NCBI RefSeq assembly: GCF_003944795.1
Contig: NZ_RWBG01000001.1
Location: 62,001 to 126,000, forward strand
Reading direction: 5' to 3'
Length of the DNA stretch: 64,000 bases
Source of the DNA: Mangrovimonas spongiae
GTDB taxonomy: Bacteria; Bacteroidota; Bacteroidia; Flavobacteriales; Flavobacteriaceae
Positions 16,913-26,142 of this stretch are shown piece by piece. A program made the position numbers and the translations under genes. A model generated the notes under the pieces. That model saw only the letters and a program-made list of their open reading frames with translations. It did not search any database and had not been told where the DNA came from. How positions within the stretch are numbered: position 1 is the first letter of the stretch; each line of letters begins with the position of its first letter.

Positions 16913-18143
16913 CCATATTAATTAAATGAGCTAAATTAGCCACAATTCGTTTATGCTTTCTTACAAATGGATTGGTTTTATCCCACACATATCCAGCTAA
17001 AACAGCACATATTTGTTTTTTAATGTCTGGATTTTCTGGTCGGTGAAAAAATAAAGTTTGTAAATTTCCCGTATACCATTCTTCAACATAAGTTCTAAAA
17101 ACATCTACGCCATACGTTATATAATCGGCGTATTCCTTTTCCCAATCGACAGTTTCCCCTTGTAGCTGTTTTGCAATTAACTTTGCCGAACACAAAGCCG
17201 ATTCGGTAGCAAAAGTTACTCCAGATGAAAATACGGGATCTAAAAACTCAGCACTATTTCCTGTTAACACAAAACCGTTTCCATAAAATTTAGTAACAGC
17301 TTTGGAATAATTTCGAATACAAATAGGATCGAATTCAAAGTCTAATCCAGAAAAACGTTTTTTATAATACTCAGAGGTTTCTATCATCTGTTTCATACGC
17401 TCTGTAGTTGTTCCTTCAAAAGAATCTATAAATTCATTTTTACCTACAAACCCTAAACTGGTTATACCATTAGAAAACGGAATTACCCAAAACCACGTAT
17501 CTTTATCTAATACATCAAACGTAATCATGGTACCTTCCTTACCTTCTGGTCTTTTTAGGTCGTTAACATGTGTAAAAATAGAAGAATGTTCTGGCATACT
17601 AGAAGGTTTGTCTAAACCTAACAGTCTTGGCAAAACACGACCATAACCACTAGAGTCTACAATAAACTTTGCCTTAACTTGATACGCTTCTCCTTCGGCA
17701 TTTTTTATGGTCGTTTGCGAGCTTCCATCGTCGTTAAATATAACATCAACAACCTCATGCTGAAAAGCAATATCAACACCTCTTTTTATAAGTTCTTGCG
17801 CTAAAGTATTATCAAAATCGGCTCTAGGCACTTGCCAGGTCCAATCCCAGCCTTCGGTATGTTTTTTACTAAAATCGAAATGACACACAATATCATCTCT
17901 TAAAAATCGTGCACCAGGTTTAACCTCAAAACCTTCGGCTTTTAAACAATCTAAAAGCCCCACTTCTTGAAAATGATCCATACATCTAGGCAACAAACTT
18001 TCGCCAATAACAAACCTTGGAAACTGGCTTTTTTCGACAACTTTCACATTAATTCCTTGGCGATGTAAATAGGCTGCAGAAACACATCCAGAAGGTCCTG
18101 CACCTATAATTAAAACATCTGTGCTTATAGAGCTCATAGTCAT
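16890..18143 (-). CDS. FAD-dependent oxidoreductase / flavin-dependent halogenase-like
   Basis: A 417-residue FAD enzyme. The N-terminal dinucleotide fold is VLIIGAGPSGCVSAAYL. GESLLPR near residue 47 and GFEVKPGARF place a Lys where phenol and pyrrole halogenases have their catalytic Lys. TWFWVIPF supplies the WxWxIP signature that separates halogenases from ordinary monooxygenases. It could chlorinate or hydroxylate the aromatic head of flexirubin, since it is divergent from the pigment operon with a 105-bp shared region. A related hydroxylase or reductase of the geranylgeranyl reductase-like group remains possible. ATGs at 18143 and 18137 are both usable. Confidence 0.85.
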   Translation of the reverse strand: MTMSSISTDVLIIGAGPSGCVSAAYLHRQGINVKVVEKSQFPRFVIGESLLPRCMDHFQEVGLLDCLKAEGFEVKPGARFLRDDIVCHFDFSKKHTEGWDWTWQVPRADFDNTLAQELIKRGVDIAFQHEVVDVIFNDDGSSQTTIKNAEGEAYQVKAKFIVDSSGYGRVLPRLLGLDKPSSMPEHSSIFTHVNDLKRPEGKEGTMITFDVLDKDTWFWVIPFSNGITSLGFVGKNEFIDSFEGTTTERMKQMIETSEYYKKRFSGLDFEFDPICIRNYSKAVTKFYGNGFVLTGNSAEFLDPVFSSGVTFATESALCSAKLIAKQLQGETVDWEKEYADYITYGVDVFRTYVEEWYTGNLQTLFFHRPENPDIKKQICAVLAGYVWDKTNPFVRKHKRIVANLAHLINMEKEQANR

Positions 18144-18169
18144 AATAGTATATTATTCATATATTATTT

Positions 18170-18177
18170 TAAATTTG
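18170..18177 (+). promoter_or_regulatory. candidate -7 element of the flexirubin operon promoter
   Basis: TAAATTTG (then C) exactly matches TAnnTTTG in the 105-bp divergent region and would give a leader of about 65 nt before the ATG at 18249. No clear -33 TTTG accompanies it, so it may need an activator. Confidence 0.4.
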
Positions 18178-18248
18178 CAATCCAAAATAACTATTTTAGT
18201 TTTAGTTTTTAAAGTTTTACACAAAAAAATAACCCAACCAATAAATTA

Positions 18249-19778
18249 ATGCTAACATTCAACGGGACATTAGAAATAGCAGATTTCTATAAAATCATTT
18301 TTGAAAATCAACAAATCACTATAGATGAATCGGTTATTGAAACCTTAGATAAAAGTTTCAATTTCTTAAAAAAATTCTCTGAAAACAAAGTTATATACGG
18401 TGTAAACACGGGGTTTGGGCCAATGGCTCAATATAAAATTAAAGATTCCGAACGTATTCAGCTACAATACAACCTTATACGCAGTCACGCCTCTGGAACG
18501 GGACAACCTATCCCGCCTATGTATGTTAAAGCAGCTATGGTTGCTAGAATGAACACTCTTTCGTTAGGAAACTCTGGGGTGCATAAGTCGGTTGTAAAAC
18601 TTATGGCCGAATTTATTAATAGAGACATTACTCCTTTAATTTACGAACACGGTGGTGTTGGTGCTAGTGGCGATTTGGTACAATTAGCCCATTTAGCCTT
18701 AGTGCTTATAGGCGAAGGCGAAGTGTTTTATAAAGGTGAAAGACGCCAAACTAAAGACGTTTTTGACATTGAAAACTTATCGCCTATTTCTGTCGAACTT
18801 AGAGAAGGACTAGCCTTAATGAATGGAACCTCGGTTATGACGGGTATTGGCTTAGTTAACACATTATATACTCGCCGTTTGCTTAACTGGATGACAGCCT
18901 GCTCGGCTGCTATAAATGAAATTGTTAAGGCTTACGATGATCATTTGTCGTTAGAATTAAACAACTCTAAAAAACATAAAGGGCAACAGCAAATTGCTCA
19001 AAACATGCGTGAGCATTTAAAAGATAGTCAGCTAACTAGAAAAAGAGAACATCATCTTTACTCTAAAAACGAAGACGTTTCTGTTTTTAAAGAAAAGGTT
19101 CAAGAATATTACTCGTTACGCTGTGTTCCACAAATTTTAGGACCTGTTTTAGACACGTTAAATAGTGTTGAAAAGATTTTAATAGAAGAAGTTAACTCTG
19201 CTAACGACAACCCTATTGTAGATGTTGAAAAACAACATGTATATCACGGTGGAAACTTTCATGGAGATTATGTATCGTTAGAAATGGATAAATTGAAGCT
19301 TGCTGTTACTAAACTTAGTATGCTTTCAGAACGTCAATTAAACTACTTACTTAATGCGAGATTGAACGATATGCTCCCACCATTTGTTAATCTGGGTGAG
19401 TTAGGTTTAAACTTTGGTATGCAAGGCGTGCAATTTACGGCAACGTCAACTACAGCCGAAAACCAAATGCTTTCAAACCCAATGTATGTTCACAGTATTC
19501 CAAACAACAACGATAATCAAGATATTGTAAGCATGGGAACCAATGCAGCGCTTATTACAAAAAAAGTAATTGAAAACGCTTTTGAGGTTGCTGCTATAGA
19601 ACTTATCACAATTGTTCAAGCCATTGAATATATGGACGTAAAAGATAAAGTTTCGGCAAAGACAAGAAAAATTTACGATGAAATTCGAGAGATAGTTCCT
19701 ATATTTACCAAAGACGTTGTTATGTATCCGTACGTTAACAGCGTTAAAGAATTTATCATAAATCATAAAAGCTATTAA
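18249..19778 (+). CDS. tyrosine ammonia-lyase (HAL/PAL/TAL family), flexirubin starter unit
   Basis: A 509-residue MIO-dependent aromatic amino acid lyase. The cofactor-forming triad Ala139-Ser140-Gly141 lies in GGVGASGDLVQLAHLALVL. Other landmarks are IYGVNTGFGPMAQYKI and the selectivity loop IRSHASGTG. It also has NSANDNPIVD, HGGNFHGDY and the C-terminal IPNNNDNQDIVSMG. As I recall it, the characterised Flavobacterium johnsoniae tyrosine ammonia-lyase has nearly the same loop and core, so I call tyrosine rather than histidine as substrate. The product, 4-coumarate, is the expected starter of the aryl polyene chain. It is the first gene of the pigment operon and starts after a 105-bp divergent region. 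Confidence 0.92.
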   Translation: MLTFNGTLEIADFYKIIFENQQITIDESVIETLDKSFNFLKKFSENKVIYGVNTGFGPMAQYKIKDSERIQLQYNLIRSHASGTGQPIPPMYVKAAMVARMNTLSLGNSGVHKSVVKLMAEFINRDITPLIYEHGGVGASGDLVQLAHLALVLIGEGEVFYKGERRQTKDVFDIENLSPISVELREGLALMNGTSVMTGIGLVNTLYTRRLLNWMTACSAAINEIVKAYDDHLSLELNNSKKHKGQQQIAQNMREHLKDSQLTRKREHHLYSKNEDVSVFKEKVQEYYSLRCVPQILGPVLDTLNSVEKILIEEVNSANDNPIVDVEKQHVYHGGNFHGDYVSLEMDKLKLAVTKLSMLSERQLNYLLNARLNDMLPPFVNLGELGLNFGMQGVQFTATSTTAENQMLSNPMYVHSIPNNNDNQDIVSMGTNAALITKKVIENAFEVAAIELITIVQAIEYMDVKDKVSAKTRKIYDEIREIVPIFTKDVVMYPYVNSVKEFIINHKSY

Positions 19779-19780
19779 TC

Positions 19781-20914
19781 ATGAAACTTAAAGTATTTTT
19801 ATTTCTAAGTATTATTGGTTTTTTTACCAGTTTTGCACAAGAACTTGCCTTAGCTAGACTTGACGATGGAAAATACGGTTATATTAACACAGCTGGCGAG
19901 TGGCATATAAAACCACAATTTGAAAAAGCAAAAAGCTTTTCTGGCGATTTAGCAGAAGCCATGAATGACGATGGAAAATGGGGTTACATAAATCGCATTG
20001 GCGAATGGACAATTCCAGCACAATTTGATCGCGTTAAAGAATTTAACTCTGGAATAGCTGTAGTTGAAAATGAAAAAGAGTGGTTTTACATTAACACCAA
20101 AGGTGAAAAAACCCTAACTGATGTTAAAACCGATAAACTTTACGACTTTCAAGAAGGGTTTGCCCAAATAAGACAAGGTGATCTTGTTGGCTTTATTAAC
20201 ACTAAAGGTAACGTTGTTATTGCACCTAAATTCACTAAAGCATTCGATTTTGAAAATGGGTACTCTAAAGTTCGCGAAAACGACAAATGGGGATTAATAG
20301 ACACCCAAGGAAACTATCATGTTAAAACCGTTTACGATGGTGTAAGCAATGTTTACAATGGCAACATTGTAGCCAATAAAGGCGATGATCATGGCCTAAT
20401 AGTTAATGGCGAATTTAAAGTTGTTCCTGGTGCTGAAAAAATTTGGGATTTCCCTAATAACGGTAATATAACTTATGCTAAAAAAGATGGTGATATTGGC
20501 TATATAAACAATAAAGGTGAATGGGTTGTTAAACCTACTTACGATAAAGCAAGAGCATTCTCTAATGGTTTAGCCCCTGTTTGCAAAGGTAAAAAATGGG
20601 GTTATATTAATACTCAAGGAGATGTTGTTGTGCCTTTTGAGTATAGAGACGCCGAAATTTTTAGCAAAGATGGTTTAGCTCCTGTAAAAACAAAAAAACT
20701 TTGGGGCTTTATTAATAAAGAAGGCAAAATGGTTATTGGAGAAAAATATGGAATTTCTTCTGTTGGCTTTGGTGCTATTTTTGGAAATAAAGAAGAAAAA
20801 GGCTTTATTAATGGTCTAGCCAGAGTAAAATATGAAAAACAATGGATCTTTATCAATTCTGAAGATAAGCCTATAAATAGTTCTTGGTTTCAAAATCTAG
20901 AACTTTTTTACTAA
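19781..20914 (+). CDS. secreted WG-repeat protein
   Basis: A 377-residue exported protein (signal peptide MKLKVFLFLSIIGFFTSFAQ). The mature part is a series of about eight WG repeats of ~45 residues, each with a form of KWGYINxxGEW followed by xxxxFDxAxxFSNGLAxV (for example near residues 25, 70, 115, 160, 235, 280 and 325). WG repeats form beta-rich surface-binding domains. It starts 2 bp after the ammonia-lyase gene, so it belongs to the operon, but no enzymatic role in pigment synthesis can be read from it. It may help localise the pigment or machinery in the envelope. Confidence 0.88.
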   Translation: MKLKVFLFLSIIGFFTSFAQELALARLDDGKYGYINTAGEWHIKPQFEKAKSFSGDLAEAMNDDGKWGYINRIGEWTIPAQFDRVKEFNSGIAVVENEKEWFYINTKGEKTLTDVKTDKLYDFQEGFAQIRQGDLVGFINTKGNVVIAPKFTKAFDFENGYSKVRENDKWGLIDTQGNYHVKTVYDGVSNVYNGNIVANKGDDHGLIVNGEFKVVPGAEKIWDFPNNGNITYAKKDGDIGYINNKGEWVVKPTYDKARAFSNGLAPVCKGKKWGYINTQGDVVVPFEYRDAEIFSKDGLAPVKTKKLWGFINKEGKMVIGEKYGISSVGFGAIFGNKEEKGFINGLARVKYEKQWIFINSEDKPINSSWFQNLELFY

Positions 20915-20952
20915 AACTAAACTAACCCAACTAACAACTAAACCAACAATAC

Positions 20953-21684
20953 ATGAAATGCGCCCTAATTACAGGTGGATCTAGAGGTATTGGAAGCGCC
21001 ATTTGCATACAATTAGCAAAAGACACCAATTACCATATTATAATTAATTATAACAGCAATCAAACTGCGGCTTTGGAAACACTCAAAGCTGTGGAAGCTG
21101 AAGGAAACACAGGAGAAATTATTCAATTTAATGTCTCTGATAACGAAAATGTAACCTCACAACTAAACACTTGGCAAGAAAACAATCCAGACGCCACAGT
21201 AGAAGTTATTGTTAACAACGCCGGAATTACCAAAGATGGTTTATTTATGTGGATGCCTAAAGAAGATTGGGACAATGTAATAAACACATCTCTTAACGGG
21301 TTTTACAATGTGACTAATTTCTTTATTCAAAAATTACTTAGAAACCGTTATGGTAGAATTGTAAATATAGCCTCCGTTTCTGGTGTAAAAGGTACAGCTG
21401 GGCAAACCAATTATTCTGCAGCAAAAGGCGCTTTAGTAGGTGCTACAAAAGCATTAGCTCAGGAAGTTGCTAAACGAAAAATAACGGTAAATGCTGTCGC
21501 TCCAGGATTTATTCAATCTGATATGACTGCAGAGTTAGATGAAAAAGAACTTAAAGGTATGATTCCTATGAACCGCTTTGGCACCCCAGAAGAAGTTGCC
21601 CATACAGTTTCTTTTTTAGTTTCGGATAAAGCATCGTATATTACAGGCGAGGTGATTAATATTAATGGAGGAATTTACTCTTAA
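20953..21684 (+). CDS. fabG: 3-oxoacyl-ACP reductase (FabG-like) of the aryl polyene pathway
   Basis: A 243-residue classical short-chain dehydrogenase. NADPH motif GGSRGIGSAI at residues 7-16, NNAGITKDG near 87, catalytic Ser in IVNIASVSG, YSAAKG (Tyr-x3-Lys) near 154-158, and the FabG-type C-terminus VSDKASYITGEVINING. It would reduce the beta-keto group after each elongation of the polyene chain. The next gene (ketosynthase) begins 12 bp later. A second copy for primary fatty acid synthesis is expected elsewhere in the genome. Confidence 0.93.
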   Translation: MKCALITGGSRGIGSAICIQLAKDTNYHIIINYNSNQTAALETLKAVEAEGNTGEIIQFNVSDNENVTSQLNTWQENNPDATVEVIVNNAGITKDGLFMWMPKEDWDNVINTSLNGFYNVTNFFIQKLLRNRYGRIVNIASVSGVKGTAGQTNYSAAKGALVGATKALAQEVAKRKITVNAVAPGFIQSDMTAELDEKELKGMIPMNRFGTPEEVAHTVSFLVSDKASYITGEVININGGIYS

Positions 21685-21696
21685 TTTATTTCGAGT

Positions 21697-22917
21697 ATGA
21701 CGAAACGTGTTGTGATTACAGGAATGGGTATTTATTCCTGTATAGGAGAAAACGTAAATAAAGTAAAAGAATCGCTATATAACGGTACATCTGGAATTGT
21801 TGTCGATGAAGAACGTATTGCATTTGGGTATCGCTCACCACTTACAGGTATGGTGCCTAAACCTAACTTAAAAAAAGCGCTTTCTAGAAGACAACGTATT
21901 AGCATGGGAGAAGAAAGCGAATATGCTTACATGGCTACCATAGAGGCTCTAGAAAATGCTAAAATTTCACAAGATTTTATAGACAATAACGAAGTTGGTA
22001 TCTTATATGGTAACGATAGTACGGCTAAATCGGTTACCGAATCTAACGATAAAATTAGAGAGAAAAAAGACACCACTTTAGTGGGTAGTGGCGCTATTTT
22101 TAAAGGTATGAATTCTAGCGTCACCATGAATTTATCTACCATTTTTAAACTTACAGGTATTAATTTTACCGTAAGTGCAGCTTGTGCAAGTGGCTCGCAT
22201 TCTATAGGTATGGCCTATCAGCTAATAAAAAGCGGATTACAAGACTGCATTATTTGTGGCGGCGCCCAAGAGATTAACAAACTCGCTATGGGTAGCTTTG
22301 ATGGTTTAGGCGTATTTTCAACAAACACAAGCAACCCACAAGAAGCTTCAAGACCTTTTGATGTAGATAGAGACGGCTTAGTACCTAGCGGTGGAGCTGC
22401 AACATTAATACTAGAATCTTACGATTCGGCTGTAAAAAGAGGCGCCCCAATTTTAGGAGAAATTATAGGGTATGGCTTTTCTTCAAATGGAGAGCACATC
22501 TCTACACCTAACGTAAATGGCCCATCAAGAGCTATGAAAATGGCTCTAGAACAGGCAAACATTCCAGCCAATATCATAGACTATGTAAATGCTCACGCTA
22601 CCTCAACACCTGTTGGCGATGCTAATGAAGCTAAAGCTATCTTTGAAGTCTTTGGCGAAAAAGGCCCTTTTGTAAGTTCCACAAAATCTATGACTGGACA
22701 CGAATGTTGGATGGCTGGAGCCAGCGAAGTTATTTACTCGTTAATTATGATGAAATCTGGTTTTATTGCGCCTAGTATAAACTTAAATCAACCAGATGAA
22801 GACGCCGCAAAATTAAATTTAGTAAGTAAAACGTTAGATAAAAAATTTGATGTATTTTTGTCCAATTCTTTTGGATTTGGAGGAACAAATTCAGCATTAA
22901 TAATAAAAAATATTTAG
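21697..22917 (+). CDS. beta-ketoacyl-ACP synthase (FabF-like)
   Basis: A 406-residue thiolase-fold ketosynthase with the full catalytic set: Cys in SAACASGSHSIG, His in NAHATSTPVGD, Lys and His in KSMTGHECWMAGASE, and the C-terminal NSFGFGGTNSA loop. It begins MTKRVVITGMGIYSCIG. It would perform chain elongation with malonyl-ACP in the pigment pathway. It is followed directly by an ACP gene. Several other ketosynthases follow in the operon, so which step it catalyses cannot be assigned from sequence alone. Confidence 0.92.
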   Translation: MTKRVVITGMGIYSCIGENVNKVKESLYNGTSGIVVDEERIAFGYRSPLTGMVPKPNLKKALSRRQRISMGEESEYAYMATIEALENAKISQDFIDNNEVGILYGNDSTAKSVTESNDKIREKKDTTLVGSGAIFKGMNSSVTMNLSTIFKLTGINFTVSAACASGSHSIGMAYQLIKSGLQDCIICGGAQEINKLAMGSFDGLGVFSTNTSNPQEASRPFDVDRDGLVPSGGAATLILESYDSAVKRGAPILGEIIGYGFSSNGEHISTPNVNGPSRAMKMALEQANIPANIIDYVNAHATSTPVGDANEAKAIFEVFGEKGPFVSSTKSMTGHECWMAGASEVIYSLIMMKSGFIAPSINLNQPDEDAAKLNLVSKTLDKKFDVFLSNSFGFGGTNSALIIKNI

Positions 22918-22924
22918 TGTGGTA

Positions 22925-23167
22925 ATGGATAAAGAAGTTATTATTGAAAAAATAAACAACTTTCTTGTAGAAGAGTTTGAAGTAGAGAAAGATGACATTG
23001 CTCCTGAAGCTGACCTAAAAGAAACCTTAGAGTTAGACAGCTTAGATTTTGTTGACTTAGTAGTTGCTATCGAGTCTAACTTTGGTGTAAAATTAGTTGG
23101 TGAAGACTTTGTAAATGTAAAAACACTTCAAGATTTTTATAATCTTATTGAAAACAAATTAAGCTAA
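22925..23167 (+). CDS. acyl carrier protein
   Basis: An acidic ACP of about 80 residues. The 4'-phosphopantetheine attachment Ser lies in ELDSLDFVDLVVAIE. I chose the ATG at 22925 (MDKEVIIEKINNF), 8 bp after the ketosynthase stop; an in-frame GTG at 22919 is less likely. It is one of two ACPs in the operon and would carry either the aryl polyene or the resorcinol acyl chain. Confidence 0.92.
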   Translation: MDKEVIIEKINNFLVEEFEVEKDDIAPEADLKETLELDSLDFVDLVVAIESNFGVKLVGEDFVNVKTLQDFYNLIENKLS

Positions 23168-23182
23168 ACATGTTTATGGTTT

Positions 23183-24073
23183 ATGGCTACTGAGTGGAAA
23201 GGCAAGTCTAGAGGCACCGTTCTTGGGTACAAGATTTTTGTGTTTCTTATGAAAAAACTTGGCCTAGGTGCCGCTTATTTTGTATTGTACTTTGTAGCCA
23301 CTTACTACACACTATTCTCCTACTCCAGTTCTAAATCTATCTTTTATTATTTTAATAAAAGGTTACACCTTACCTGGTTTAAAAGTCTTATAAACATCTA
23401 TAAAAGTTACTATGTTTTTGGCCAAACCATTATAGATAAAGTCGCCATATCCTCTGGGTTACGAGACAGATTTACTTACGACTTTGATGGTATTAATTTA
23501 ATACGAGACACCCTAAAAGCTAAAAAAGGCGGTGTTTTAATCAGTGCCCATGTTGGTAATTTTGAAATCGCCGAACACTTTTTTGGCGAACTAGAAGAAC
23601 ATGCTGCTATTAGTCTCTTAACAACCGATGTGGAACATTCGGCAATAAAAGAATACATAGAAAGCGTCACGGGGAAATCTAAAGTTAATCTTATTTTAAT
23701 AAAAGAAGACCTTTCTCATATTTTTGAAATTAACGCCGCCCTAGCAAGAAACGAATTAGTTTGTATAACTGGCGACCGATTTATCCCTGGCACCAAATTT
23801 TTAACTCATGATTTATTAGGGAAAAATGCTAAATTCCCTGCTGGCCCATTTTTATTAGCATCACGATTAAATGTCCCTGTTTTATTCGTTTATGTTATGA
23901 AAGAAACCAATAAACATTATCATTTGTATGCTAGAAAATCTCAAGCAAAAAAACGAGATGCCAATATGTTATTGAAAGAATATACAGAAAGTGTATCTTG
24001 GATGCTTAAAAAATACCCATTACAATGGTTTAATTATTTTGATTTTTGGGACAAAACGCCAACCAAACCATGA
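23183..24073 (+). CDS. LpxL/HtrB-like lysophospholipid acyltransferase
   Basis: A 296-residue membrane-associated acyltransferase. It has an N-terminal hydrophobic region (residues 25-50, AAYFVLYFVATYY). The HxxxxE catalytic motif is HVGNFE near residue 122, followed by CITGDRFIPG and FPAGPFLLASRLNVPVLFVYV, the block pattern of the lipid A acyltransferase (LpxL/HtrB) superfamily. In aryl polyene-type clusters such enzymes are thought to transfer acyl chains onto membrane-bound intermediates. The stop codon overlaps the start of the next gene (ATGA). Confidence 0.85.
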   Translation: MATEWKGKSRGTVLGYKIFVFLMKKLGLGAAYFVLYFVATYYTLFSYSSSKSIFYYFNKRLHLTWFKSLINIYKSYYVFGQTIIDKVAISSGLRDRFTYDFDGINLIRDTLKAKKGGVLISAHVGNFEIAEHFFGELEEHAAISLLTTDVEHSAIKEYIESVTGKSKVNLILIKEDLSHIFEINAALARNELVCITGDRFIPGTKFLTHDLLGKNAKFPAGPFLLASRLNVPVLFVYVMKETNKHYHLYARKSQAKKRDANMLLKEYTESVSWMLKKYPLQWFNYFDFWDKTPTKP

Positions 24074-24993
24074 AAAGAATTCTTGTATTACACTACTCCC
24101 AATCTGGGCAACTTACCGAAATTGTTAAAAACATCGCATCTTCATTTAAATCTAATGAAGACCTAACAGTCGATTTTCACAATATAACATTAACTAATCC
24201 TTTTCCATTTCCTTGGCCTAAAAAAGCCTTTTTCGAAGCATTTCCAGAAACTTACAAACAAATACCTGTACAAGTAGAGCCCGTTCCACAGGCTATTTTA
24301 AATAACAATTACGACTTAATTGTATTTGGATACCAAGTATGGTACTTAACACCATCGTTACCTATAACGTCTTTTCTGGAAACCAACGATGCAAAAAAAC
24401 TATTTAAAAACACACCCGTTGTTACTGTTCTAGGCTGTAGAAACATGTGGATTATGGCGCAAGAAAAAATGAAAAAAAAGCTGTTGGACCTACAAGCTAA
24501 TTTAGTAGGTAACATAGCTTTGGTAGATCGTCATATAAACCACGTAAGTGTTATTACCATTGGCCCTTGGATGTTTACTGGAGAAAAAAAGCACTATTTA
24601 GGTATTTTTCCAAAACCAGGTGTGTCTCAAAAAGATATTAACGAGTCTGAAAAATTCGGCCCAATAATATCTAAGCACCTATTAAACAATACACTAAACA
24701 CATTACAAGACCAGCTATTAAAACATGATGCTGTAACTATAAAGCCATTTTTAATTACTACCGATAGAAAAGCCAATGTGATTTTCTCAAAATGGTCACA
24801 GTTTATTATTTCAAAAAGTGAAAAAAATACCCCAAAACGCTCACGATTGGTAAAAATGTTTAAATATTACCTTTTATTTGCCATTTGGGTTATTGCACCA
24901 ATTGTTTTTATCTTATTTTTGTTGACTTATTTACCTTTGTATAATAAGATTAAAAAAGATAAAGCGTATTATGCATCTGTAGCTTACAAATAG
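24070..24993 (+). CDS. darA: DarA-type dialkylresorcinol aromatase/oxidoreductase (flavodoxin-like)
   Basis: A 307-residue protein beginning MKRILVLHYSQSGQLTE, a flavodoxin-like phosphate-binding loop, with LIVFGYQVWYLTPSLPI typical of flavodoxin-type quinone reductases. Near the C-terminus is a hydrophobic helix (LLFAIWVIAPIVFILFLL). This matches the DarA protein that pairs with DarB in dialkylresorcinol synthesis, where it is proposed to aromatise the cyclohexanedione made by DarB. The start is the ATG overlapping the previous stop; the frame extends to a TTG at 24046 that is unlikely. DarB lies 13 bp downstream. Confidence 0.85.
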   Translation: MKRILVLHYSQSGQLTEIVKNIASSFKSNEDLTVDFHNITLTNPFPFPWPKKAFFEAFPETYKQIPVQVEPVPQAILNNNYDLIVFGYQVWYLTPSLPITSFLETNDAKKLFKNTPVVTVLGCRNMWIMAQEKMKKKLLDLQANLVGNIALVDRHINHVSVITIGPWMFTGEKKHYLGIFPKPGVSQKDINESEKFGPIISKHLLNNTLNTLQDQLLKHDAVTIKPFLITTDRKANVIFSKWSQFIISKSEKNTPKRSRLVKMFKYYLLFAIWVIAPIVFILFLLTYLPLYNKIKKDKAYYASVAYK

Positions 24994-25006
24994 TTGGGAA
25001 TAAAAA

Positions 25007-26140
25007 ATGAAGGAAGTTTACATTACTAGAATATCAAAATTTTTACCAAATCGTCCTATTTCAAACGACGAAATGGAAGATAAATTAGGTGCAATTAACG
25101 GAAAAACCTCTAAGGGAAGACGTATTGTACTTAGAAACAATCAAATTAAAACCAGATATTACGCCATAGATGATAATGGAAACATTACTCATAACAATGC
25201 TCAATTAACAAAAGAAGCCGTAGAAAATCTGTGCGATAAAGACTTTTCATCTCAAGATATCGAATTGCTATCTTGTGGTACTGGAAGTCCCGATCAAATT
25301 TTACCATCACATGCTGCTATGGTTCATGGGTTTTTAAAAAATGGCAATACAGAAATTAACTCGCCATCTGGTGCTTGTTGTTCTGGGATGAATGCTTTAA
25401 AATTTGGCTTCCTATCGGTTAAATCTGGACAAACCAACAATGCCGTAGTAACAGGTTCCGAAAGAATTTCATCTTGGATGAAATCTGATATATTCGAAGA
25501 TGAAGTAAAACACCTGGAGGAATTAGAAGAACATCCTATTTTAGCATTTAATAAAGACTTTTTACGCTGGATGCTTTCCGACGGTGCTGGTGCATTTTTA
25601 TTAGAAAATGAACCTAAAGGGCACTTACCTTTAAAAATAGAGTGGATGGAAGGTTACTCGTACGCTCATGAAATAGAAGCTTGCATGTATGCTGGTGGCG
25701 ATAAGTTAGACAATGGCTTTTTAAAACCGTGGAGCGAATACCCAACTAGCGATTGGAGTAAAAAATCGTTATTTGCTATAAAACAAGATGTTAAACTTTT
25801 AGGTGCCAATATTTTAACAAAAGGTGTAGATAGTTTGAAAAAAACACTAGAAAAACATAACATGTCATCTAGCGAAATAGACTACTATTTACCACATATT
25901 TCCTCGTATTACTTTAAAGAAAATCTTTACGAAGAAATGAAAACCCAAGGCGTAGAAATACCATGGGAAAATTGGTTTATGAACTTATATAAAGTAGGAA
26001 ATGTAGGAGCAGCATCTATCTACCTTATGCTAGAAGAACTTGTAAACTCTGGAAACCTAAAAAAAGGCGATAAAATACTATTATCTGTTCCTGAAAGTGC
26101 TCGATTCTCTTATGCTTATGCACTTTTAACCGTGTCGTAA
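25007..26140 (+). CDS. darB: DarB-type ketosynthase III (dialkylresorcinol condensing enzyme)
   Basis: A 377-residue FabH-like thiolase-fold enzyme. The active Cys is in SGACCSGMNALKFGF, the His in YYLPHISSYYF, and NVGAASIYLML stands where FabH has the Asn of the triad. It starts MKEVYITRISKFLPNRPI. DarB enzymes condense two acyl chains (a beta-ketoacyl and an alpha,beta-unsaturated acyl thioester) to a 1,3-cyclohexanedione, the precursor of dialkylresorcinol. This makes the alcohol half of flexirubin. Adjacent darA supports the assignment. Confidence 0.9.
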   Translation: MKEVYITRISKFLPNRPISNDEMEDKLGAINGKTSKGRRIVLRNNQIKTRYYAIDDNGNITHNNAQLTKEAVENLCDKDFSSQDIELLSCGTGSPDQILPSHAAMVHGFLKNGNTEINSPSGACCSGMNALKFGFLSVKSGQTNNAVVTGSERISSWMKSDIFEDEVKHLEELEEHPILAFNKDFLRWMLSDGAGAFLLENEPKGHLPLKIEWMEGYSYAHEIEACMYAGGDKLDNGFLKPWSEYPTSDWSKKSLFAIKQDVKLLGANILTKGVDSLKKTLEKHNMSSSEIDYYLPHISSYYFKENLYEEMKTQGVEIPWENWFMNLYKVGNVGAASIYLMLEELVNSGNLKKGDKILLSVPESARFSYAYALLTVS

Positions 26141-26142
26141 TT

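Noticed and set aside
19781-20914. Repeated DNA that might be a tandem repeat array
   Set aside because: The repetition is at protein level (WG repeats) and diverged in DNA; it is a normal coding gene.
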